This document shows, piece by piece, positions 1 to 5,151 of a DNA stretch of 5,151 nucleotides. Origin of the DNA: GCA-2716945 sp964342835 (GTDB lineage: Bacteria; Pseudomonadota; Gammaproteobacteria; GCA-002705445; GCA-002716945). The stretch covers positions 1-5,151 of the forward strand of contig CAYFGJ010000074.1 in NCBI GenBank assembly GCA_964342835.1. The letters are read 5' to 3'. The position numbers were made by a program, and so were the translations under genes. Position 1 is the stretch's first letter, and the number at the start of each line of letters is the position of its first letter. The notes under the pieces were generated by a model. It did no database searches, was not told the origin of the DNA, and saw only the letters and a program-made list of their open reading frames with translations.

Positions 1-565
1 CATTAACATTTATTGCTGGTATTTTAAGATGATTATTTTTTTCCATCTCATATAGTCTAAGGACACCAGTTGTAGTTTCTTCAGATACTCCAACAATCTT
101 ATCTAAAAGTTTCGGAAATTTTTCATGTAGAATTTTTGTTAAATCACCACCATCATCTAGGATTAGATTTGGAAGCCAATCATTAGGACCTATTATTGAT
201 TTTTCTATACACCAAATATACTCATCTTCAGTCTCACCTTTCCATGCAAATACCGGTATATTTTGAGCAGCAATTGCAGCTGCTGCATGATCTTGTGTAG
301 AAAAAATATTACATGACGACCATCTTACTTGTGCACCCAAATCTACCAATGTTTCAATCAGTACAGCTGTTTGAATGGTCATGTGGAGGCAACCAACAAT
401 TCTTGCTCCTTTAAGTGGTCGTTGATTATTGTATTCTTTTCTTAAGCTCATTAAGCCAGGCATTTCTGATTCAGCTATTTTAATTTCTTTAGCCCCAAAC
501 TCTGCTAATTTTATATCAGCTACTTTATAATCATCCACAATATTTTTTATTTTTCCCGATTTCAT
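1..565 (-). CDS. ahcY: S-adenosylhomocysteine hydrolase (adenosylhomocysteinase), N-terminal part, cut by the window edge
   Basis: Cytosolic NAD-dependent enzyme that reversibly splits S-adenosylhomocysteine into adenosine and homocysteine, relieving product inhibition of SAM-dependent methyltransferases. The 188 codons present are open throughout. Family motifs seen in order: EMPGLM (34-39), GCLHMTIQTAV (58-68) with His61, SSCNIFSTQDHAAAA (83-97), FAWKGET (106-112), LDDGGDLT (136-143) and SEETTTG (161-167). These form the first half of the substrate-binding domain. The NAD-binding Rossmann domain and the catalytic Lys/Asp/Asn after PAINVN lie beyond the left edge. There is no roughly 40-residue insertion of the kind I recall in many alphaproteobacterial and plant enzymes. 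The ATG at 565-563 lies 2 nt after the metK stop, with a purine-rich GAGAGAA (583-577) 11 nt upstream inside metK. A GTG at 538-536 would give the common MDDYKVAD-like N-terminus and is an alternative start. One oddity is Leu169 in GVLRLYEM, where I recall His. The identity is essentially certain. Confidence 0.97.
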   Translation of the reverse strand, partial: MKSGKIKNIVDDYKVADIKLAEFGAKEIKIAESEMPGLMSLRKEYNNQRPLKGARIVGCLHMTIQTAVLIETLVDLGAQVRWSSCNIFSTQDHAAAAIAAQNIPVFAWKGETEDEYIWCIEKSIIGPNDWLPNLILDDGGDLTKILHEKFPKLLDKIVGVSEETTTGVLRLYEMEKNNHLKIPAINVN

Positions 566-567
566 TT

Positions 568-1734
568 TTAAATATTTTCTCTCAGTATATCAATCTTGTT
601 AGTTTCTTCCCACGAAAAATTAGGATCAGTTCTACCAAAATGACCGAACGCAGATGTTGGTACATATTTTTTATTTAGCAGATCTAGCGATTTGATTATT
701 TTACTTGGTCTAACTTCAAAAGTATTTTTTATTATATCTACCATTTTAAGATCATCAATTTCACTAGTTCCAAAACTATTAACTGAGATAGATGTAGGTT
801 CATCTACTCCTATAGCGTATGAAATCTGTATTTCACATTTTTTAGCAATACCAGAAGCAACTATATTTTTTGCGATATATCTACATAAATAAGCAGCTGA
901 TCTATCAACTTTTGATGGATCTTTACCTGAGAATGCGCCACCCCCATGTCGAGCCATACCACCATAAGTATCCACAATAATTTTTCTGCCTGTTAATCCG
1001 CAATCACCTAAAGGTCCTCCAATAACAAAATTTCCCGTTGGATTAACCAAAATTTTTGTTTTATTAGTTAAAAATTCTTTTGGTATAACTTTATAAATTA
1101 CTTCCTCTGTAATAAATTCTTGAATTTGATTCAACGATATATCTGTATTATGTTGAGTAGATAAAACAACCGTATCCACTTGCTTTGGTTTATTATTTTC
1201 GTATAAAAATGTAACTTGGCTTTTTGCATCCGGTCTTAACCAAGTTGTAATTTTATTTTTAAAAATTTCAGTTTGTTTTTCAACAAGTCTATGGGAATAA
1301 TAAATTGGGGCTGGCATAAACATTTCTGTCTCATCTGTGGCATATCCAAACATCAAACCTTGGTCGCCAGCTCCTTGTTTATCCTCGTCATCCCTATCAA
1401 CACCCATTTTTATATCTGGTGATTGTTGATTTAACATTTTATGAATAGTACATGTTTTTCCATTAAACCCTAGATCATCATTATCATATCCAATATCACA
1501 GATCGTATTTCTTATTACTTCTTCAAAATCTAAACTTGAATTTGATGTAATTTCTCCTGCTACAACTAGCCAACCGGATTTATTTTGTTCACCTTTAGCT
1601 AAAACTTCACAAGCCACTTTAGATTTTTTATCATCTGCTAAAGCATAATCTAGTATTGTGTCAGATAATCTGTCACAAAGTTTGTCAGGATGTCCTGGTG
1701 AAACACTTTCAGATGTGAATTGAAAATTACTCAT
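568..1734 (-). CDS. metK: S-adenosylmethionine synthetase (methionine adenosyltransferase), complete
   Basis: Makes S-adenosylmethionine from methionine and ATP, releasing phosphate and pyrophosphate; the active enzyme is a cytosolic homotetramer needing Mg2+ and K+. The protein is 388 aa, close to the usual ~384. Signatures seen: GHPDK (14-18, His15 at the ATP triphosphate), GAGDQGLMFGY (121-131), WLRPDAKSQVTF (165-176), FVIGGPLGDCGLTGRK (236-251), the glycine-rich P-loop-like GGGAFSGKDPSKVDRSAAY (264-282) and GHFGR (364-368). Relative to E. coli MetK (from memory) about five extra residues occur around 48-54 (GEQNKSG). The ATG at 1734-1732 is followed directly by the conserved FTSESVS start, so it is the likely start; no Shine-Dalgarno is visible. 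It is followed after 2 nt by ahcY, so the two are probably cotranscribed and translationally coupled. The sequence resembles the gamma/beta-proteobacterial form (GGPLGDCGLTGRK, GGMARHGGG). Confidence 0.98.
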   Translation of the reverse strand: MSNFQFTSESVSPGHPDKLCDRLSDTILDYALADDKKSKVACEVLAKGEQNKSGWLVVAGEITSNSSLDFEEVIRNTICDIGYDNDDLGFNGKTCTIHKMLNQQSPDIKMGVDRDDEDKQGAGDQGLMFGYATDETEMFMPAPIYYSHRLVEKQTEIFKNKITTWLRPDAKSQVTFLYENNKPKQVDTVVLSTQHNTDISLNQIQEFITEEVIYKVIPKEFLTNKTKILVNPTGNFVIGGPLGDCGLTGRKIIVDTYGGMARHGGGAFSGKDPSKVDRSAAYLCRYIAKNIVASGIAKKCEIQISYAIGVDEPTSISVNSFGTSEIDDLKMVDIIKNTFEVRPSKIIKSLDLLNKKYVPTSAFGHFGRTDPNFSWEETNKIDILRENI

Positions 1735-1740
1735 TATTAA

Positions 1741-1746
1741 ATTATA
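1741..1746 (-). promoter_or_regulatory. Possible -10 box for metK-ahcY
   Basis: On the minus strand a perfect TATAAT lies 6 nt before the metK ATG. The hexamer about 17 nt further upstream is a poor -35 (AATGTT-like). If used, transcription would start at or almost at the ATG, giving a nearly leaderless mRNA, which fits the absence of a Shine-Dalgarno. In DNA this AT-rich a TATAAT is likely by chance, so this is only a candidate. Confidence 0.25.
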
Positions 1747-1767
1747 TAGTTTTGAGAAAATATAACA

Positions 1768-1794
1768 TTTTTATTATTCTTTTAATAATAAAAA
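1768..1794 (-). terminator. A/T-only hairpin in the dnaG-metK interval, possible transcript end or mRNA-stabilising structure
   Basis: An exact inverted repeat: arms 1768-1778 (TTTTTATTATT on the plus strand) and 1784-1794 (AATAATAAAAA), with a 5-nt loop at 1779-1783. It begins 3 nt beyond the dnaG stop, where a 3'-end structure would be expected. The 11-bp stem has no G-C pair. In the minus-strand RNA the outer arms are a U-run, then an A-run, with no long U tract after the stem, so it is not a textbook rho-independent terminator. It could be a weak terminator, a 3'-end processing block, or chance in a very AT-rich spacer. Confidence 0.3.
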
Positions 1795-1797
1795 ACA

Positions 1798-3665
1798 CTA
1801 TTTTTTAAAATTTTTTAGTTTAATTTTTTCATCTTCAGACAATTTTATTCCTTTTGAATATTTGGATAATAAATCAAAATTTTCATTTTCATCAAGTTTT
1901 TTCTGAAAAGTATAAATTATTGTTTTGATTGTTTCAGCAGCACTATCTTGATTTTTGTCTTCAATTTCTGTTTTAAAAATATTATTAATTAAATCTTTAT
2001 TATCTGGAAAACCTTCTATTAATGATGAAATATTAATTTTTTGATTTTGTTCTTTCATATTAATTATAGCATTCAAAATTTTTTTAGCTGAATTATTTGA
2101 AATTAGTTTATTTATTTTTGCAGCATGCTTTGAAATTAAATTAGGATATTCAATCAAAATTGATAAAATATAAAATTCTTCATTATTATAATCATCTATC
2201 TGTTTATTATTATCAGATTTATCAGATTTATCAGATTTATCANNNNNNNNNNNNNNNNNNNNNNNNNNNNNNNNNNNNNNNNNNNNNNNNNNNNNNNNNN
2301 NNNNNNNNNNNNNNNNNNNNNNNNNNNNNNNNNNNNNNNNNNATAATCATCTATCTGTTTATTATTATCAGATTTATCAGATTTATCAGATTTATCAAAT
2401 TTAGATGTATATTTATATAATTCATCTTTATTTATATTTGCAATTTTTGTTAATTTTTCTTCCATTAATGTTTTGAAAACACCTTTAGGTATTTGTTTAA
2501 TTAAATCTATACATTCAATTATATATTTTGATTTATCTTCTATTTTTTCAATATTTTTATTTTTTTCTACTTCTTGAAATAAAAATTCTGATAATGGTGT
2601 ACTTTTATCAATTAAATTTATAAATAAATTAACATCTTCATTAAAAATATCATCAGGATCTTTTCCTTCTGGTAGAAAAATAAAATTAATATTAACGTTA
2701 TCTCTTAATTCATCAAGACAGTTAGTTAAAGCCTTCCAAGCTGCTTTTTTTCCTGCTTCATCTCCATCAAAACAAAAAAATATATTCTTTGTGTATTTCA
2801 TAATTTTATTAAAATGTGATTTAGTGAAAGCAGTACCCAATGTTGCGATGGAATAATTAAAATTATTTTTATGTAGAGCTAGAACATCAGTATAACCCTC
2901 AACAATTATAACTTTATCATTTTTAGTTATTGAATTTTTTGCTTGAAATAGGCCGTATAATTGTGCGCTTTTAAAAAATATTTTTGATTCCGGTGAATTT
3001 ATATATTTAGCTGATTCAGATTTATTTAAAGTTCTTCCACCAAAAGCAATAACTTTTTCTTGAGTATTTTTTATTGGAAAAATAACTCTATCTCTAAATC
3101 TATCATAAATTTTATCCTTGTTTTTAACAAGCACACCTACTTCTAATGCATCTTTAATTAAATTCTTTTTCTGTAATTCTTTCATGAGTCCATCCCAACT
3201 ATCATTAGCATATCCTAAATCAAATTTTTCAATCAAATCATCTGTAATTCCCCTTGACAATAAATAGTCTTTTGCTTTTTTATTGTTTTGCAAATTATTA
3301 CTAAAAAAATCTGAAGCAATATAATTTGCATGTAATAGATTTTCATTATCATAATTTTTTTTAGATACAGTTTCAGGAATTGATATATTTGCAATTTTTG
3401 CTAATTTTTCAATAGATTCATAAAAACTCAAACCTTCATAATTTTTTAAAAAACTTATAGCATCACCAGAAGCTCCACAACCAAAACAATGATAGAATTG
3501 TTTACTACTTGATACATTAAATGATGGTGTATTTTCTGCATGAAAGGGACATAAACCTTTATAATTATTTCCAAATTTTTTTAAAGTAACTTTTTGTCCT
3601 ATCAGTTCAACAATATCAATATTTGACAACAGATTATCAATAAATTGTCTGTCTAAGTTTTTCAT
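1798..3665 (-). CDS. dnaG: DNA primase DnaG, single gene interrupted in the assembly by a 100-N gap
   Basis: Synthesises short RNA primers for the replicative polymerase at the fork, recruited by the DnaB helicase. Visible domains: N-terminal CHC2 zinc module (Cys39, His42, Cys60, Cys63 in CPFH...HCFGC); RNA-polymerase core with YDRFRDRVIFPI (187-198) and GGRTL (209-213); Toprim fold with VEGYTD (255-260, Glu256), FDGDEAG (299-305, Asp300/Asp302) and EGKDPDD (333-339). An Asp-Lys-Ser repeat hinge (424-432) leads to a C-terminal helicase-binding domain. Reading through the 100 Ns shifts frame, giving a false stop at 2196 and making the C-terminal domain look like a separate 119-aa TTG-started gene (1798-2157). 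Merging the identical 55-bp flanks gives one frame of about 570 aa, near the E. coli length of 581. The tail resembles E. coli DnaG: ILSILIEYPNL against ILIGLLVQNPEL, and a closing LSEDEKIKLKNFKK. The ATG is 2 nt after the gltB stop; no Shine-Dalgarno is seen. The true hinge length is uncertain. Confidence 0.95.
2188..2242. repeat. 55-bp exact direct repeat, left copy (contig-end overlap)
   Basis: Identical base for base to 2343-2397 and ends exactly where the Ns begin. It encodes the same dnaG hinge residues (Asp-Lys-Ser units, then NNKQIDDY) in the same phase as the right copy. It is most simply one genomic segment present twice because two contigs sharing a 55-base end were scaffolded rather than merged. 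A genuine tandem duplication within dnaG is less likely but possible. Confidence 0.9.
2215..2241 (-). repeat. 9-bp tandem repeat, three units encoding Asp-Lys-Ser (left copy)
   Basis: Three exact GATAAATCT units in the coding direction, followed by GAT for a fourth Asp. It runs up to the last base but one before the Ns. The same array appears in the right flank, so it is probably a single genomic array seen twice. The unit length is a multiple of three, so copy-number change would keep the dnaG frame. Confidence 0.85.
2243..2342. other. Assembly gap, exactly 100 Ns
   Basis: One hundred consecutive Ns, a common default filler for a gap of unknown size. The identical 55-bp sequences on both sides imply that the real gap is negative (an overlap) or contains only further repeat units. 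Open frames running across it on either strand, including a plus-strand one at 2160-2420, are artefacts. Confidence 0.97.
2343..2397. repeat. 55-bp exact direct repeat, right copy (contig-end overlap)
   Basis: Begins at the first base after the Ns and matches 2188-2242 at every position. The sequences diverge immediately outside both copies: the next bases are AATTTAG here and Ns on the left. That is the pattern of two graph edges meeting at one 55-mer node. Confidence 0.9.
2370..2396 (-). repeat. 9-bp tandem repeat, three units encoding Asp-Lys-Ser (right copy)
   Basis: Three exact GATAAATCT units directly after the codons for Ser-Lys-Phe of the primase. They encode a charged, probably disordered stretch between the Toprim/core region and the helicase-binding domain. 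This short repeat is the likely reason the assembler failed here. Confidence 0.85.
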
Positions 3666-3667
3666 TA

Positions 3668-5151
3668 TTATGCAACTTTTATTAGAATATCGAGTAATTG
3701 TTTATAATCAGAATCTTTTGGTTTAATGAGTAAGAATTTATCTTTTAATTCGTTATAATTCTCTATTAGTTCTTTTGCCATTAAACTACCAGTTTCTCTA
3801 TAGTGTTCTTTTATAAAATTTAGTAAATATTTTTGATGTCTAGAAAATTCATTATTTTTTATTTTCATAATTTCAATGGATTCAGTGTTATATTTCTTAT
3901 TGAATTGATTTTGCAGATCATATATAAATGCTAACCCCCCAGTCATACCAGCTCCAAAGTTATTTCCTGTTTGTCCAAGTACAACTACGGAACCGCCAGT
4001 CATATATTCACAAGCATGATCACCCACGCCCTCTACAACTGCTTTACATCCTGAATTTCTAACAGCAAATCTTTCGCCAGTAATACCTTCAGCAAATAGT
4101 TTTCCTCCTGTTGCCCCATAAAGACAGGTATTACCCATGATTATCATTTTTTTAGCTTCTTTTTTTAGAAATTCATTTACTTTGATAGTAATTTTACCTC
4201 CTGCCATTCCTTTTCCTACATAATCATTTGAATCACCAGTTAGAGTAATATTCAATCCACCAGCATTCCATGCTCCAAGACTTTGTCCTGCAGTACCTTC
4301 AAGGAGTAAATGTATAGGAGTTTTAGAAAAACCATTATTACCATATATATTAGCAATTTCACCAGAAATATTTGCACCAATACTTCGATTATAATTTTTT
4401 ATTTTATAATTAAAAGTTTTAGATTTTTTATTTCTTATAAACGGTAAAGTATCTGTTAACATTTTTTTTGCTAATAATGCTTTATCAAAAGGATTATTTG
4501 ATTTTTTTGTACAATATGGTTTTTCTTTCGATTTAACTCTAACTAATAATTTATCTAATCTAATTTTATGCTGTTTATTAGTTATACCATTTACTGATTT
4601 TAAAAGATCTGTTCTTCCTATTATTTGATCTAAAGTTTTAAAACCTAACAATGAAAGTATCTCCCTTACTTCTTGTGCTACAAATTTGAAATAATTGATA
4701 ACTCTTTCAGGTGAACCAGTAAAATGTCTCATTCTCAAAATCTTATTTTGTGTAGCAACACCAGTTGCACAATTATTTAAATGACAAATTCTTAGATATT
4801 TACAACCCAAAGCTATCATCACTGATGTACCAAAACCAAAACTTTCGGCACCTAATATTGCACCTTTTATTACATCTAAACCAGTTTTTAAACCTCCATC
4901 AGCTTGTATTCTAACTTTATGTCTAAGGTTGTTTAAAACTAATGTTTGATGAGTTTCACTTAGACCAAGTTCCCATGGTGTACCAGCATACTTTACAGAT
5001 GTTAGAGGACTAGCTCCAGTACCGCCATCATAACCTGATATTGTTATTAAATCTGCATATGCTTTAGTCACACCTGCAGCAATAGTTCCTACTCCGCTTT
5101 GAGAAACTAATTTGACAGAAATTAATGCTTTATTATTAACTTGTTTTAAAT
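3668..5151 (-). CDS. gltB: Glutamate synthase (NADPH-type) large subunit, C-terminal third, cut by the window edge
   Basis: The large (alpha) subunit of glutamate synthase transfers the glutamine amide nitrogen to 2-oxoglutarate, giving glutamate; with glutamine synthetase it forms the main ammonia assimilation route. The frame is open to the right edge with 493 residues visible of the usual ~1500, so a GTG at 5071 is an internal Val, not a start. The visible part opens with KLVSQSGVGTIAAG and ISGYDGGTGASPL of the FMN-binding synthase barrel, then the 3Fe-4S cysteines in GCKYLRICHLNNCATG (Cys116, Cys122, Cys127 of the visible part). The C-terminal glycine-rich beta-helix follows (GTAGQSLGAWNAGG, GDSNDYVGKGMAGG, GNTCLYGATGGKL, EYMTGGSVVVLG, NFGAGMTGG). 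The N-terminal glutaminase domain lies outside the window. The motifs match the E. coli form closely. No gltD (small subunit) follows: the stop is 2 nt before dnaG. Confidence 0.97.
   Translation of the reverse strand, partial: LKQVNNKALISVKLVSQSGVGTIAAGVTKAYADLITISGYDGGTGASPLTSVKYAGTPWELGLSETHQTLVLNNLRHKVRIQADGGLKTGLDVIKGAILGAESFGFGTSVMIALGCKYLRICHLNNCATGVATQNKILRMRHFTGSPERVINYFKFVAQEVREILSLLGFKTLDQIIGRTDLLKSVNGITNKQHKIRLDKLLVRVKSKEKPYCTKKSNNPFDKALLAKKMLTDTLPFIRNKKSKTFNYKIKNYNRSIGANISGEIANIYGNNGFSKTPIHLLLEGTAGQSLGAWNAGGLNITLTGDSNDYVGKGMAGGKITIKVNEFLKKEAKKMIIMGNTCLYGATGGKLFAEGITGERFAVRNSGCKAVVEGVGDHACEYMTGGSVVVLGQTGNNFGAGMTGGLAFIYDLQNQFNKKYNTESIEIMKIKNNEFSRHQKYLLNFIKEHYRETGSLMAKELIENYNELKDKFLLIKPKDSDYKQLLDILIKVA

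Noticed and set aside
692..892. Plus-strand open frame of 66 aa
   Set aside because: It lies entirely inside metK on the opposite strand and has no recognisable motif; an antisense shadow.
1735..1797. SAM-responsive riboswitch upstream of metK
   Set aside because: The leader is only 63 nt, almost entirely A/T, and lacks the conserved G-C-containing helices of the SAM-I, SAM-II or SAM-V types; only the A/T hairpin is seen.
1798..2157. Separate small hypothetical gene of 119 aa
   Set aside because: It starts with TTG inside a frame that continues upstream into the primase once the duplicated flank is merged, and its content fits the DnaG C-terminal domain.
2188..2397. Two identical 55-bp direct repeats separated by 100 bases, superficially like a repeat-spacer unit or an insertion duplication
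   Set aside because: The spacer is entirely Ns, the repeat encodes DnaG hinge residues in frame, and the geometry matches a contig overlap. There is no palindrome, leader or cas gene.
2160..2420. Plus-strand open frame of 86 aa crossing the gap
   Set aside because: It is mostly Ns and the antisense of the hinge repeat; it exists only because Ns contain no stop codons.
5069..5071. GTG start for a 467-aa GltB-like protein
   Set aside because: The frame stays open to the right edge and encodes conserved GltB residues (VKLVSQSGVGTIAAG) upstream, so the codon is an internal valine.
1..5151. An undescribed defence, mobile or biosynthetic system
   Set aside because: All coding space is taken by four well-known housekeeping enzymes, with only 63 bp plus two 2-nt junctions non-coding. 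Nothing is left to host such a system unless it is hidden in the gap, which is probably not real.

Overview
The window is an ordinary, tightly packed housekeeping region from an AT-rich bacterium (roughly 30% G+C by eye, lower inside dnaG). Every supported gene is on the minus strand. In transcription order (high to low coordinates) they are: the C-terminal third of glutamate synthase large subunit (gltB, cut by the right edge), DNA primase (dnaG, crossed by an assembly gap), S-adenosylmethionine synthetase (metK, complete), and the N-terminal part of S-adenosylhomocysteine hydrolase (ahcY, cut by the left edge).

The most useful result is a correction. The 100 Ns at 2243-2342 are flanked by an exact 55-bp direct repeat (2188-2242 and 2343-2397). 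A round 100-N filler between contig ends that share exactly 55 bases is what a k=55 de Bruijn-graph assembler would leave. Because 100 is not a multiple of three, reading through the Ns breaks the primase frame. It then appears to end at about 2196 with a nonsense tail, and its C-terminal domain looks like a separate small gene at 1798-2157. Merging the two 55-bp copies restores one uninterrupted frame from 3665 to 1798 encoding about 570 residues, a normal primase length. The gap sits on a 9-bp tandem repeat encoding Asp-Lys-Ser, in the hinge before the helicase-binding domain.

Spacing is minimal: gltB and dnaG are 2 nt apart, metK and ahcY are 2 nt apart, and only the 63-bp dnaG-metK interval is non-coding. 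That interval holds an A/T-only 11-bp hairpin and a possible -10 box for metK-ahcY. MetK and AhcY are consecutive steps of the methyl cycle: MetK makes the methyl donor SAM and AhcY removes the by-product SAH. GltB (nitrogen assimilation) and DnaG (replication priming) have no obvious functional link to that pair.

Taxonomy: the MetK, GltB, AhcY and DnaG motifs read, from memory, more like gammaproteobacterial (E. coli/Pseudomonas) forms than typical alphaproteobacterial ones. With the low G+C and compact spacing, this suggests a streamlined, probably marine gammaproteobacterium (SAR86-like). Another low-G+C lineage such as SAR11 cannot be excluded without a search. I found no mobile element, tRNA, rRNA, CRISPR array or undescribed system.
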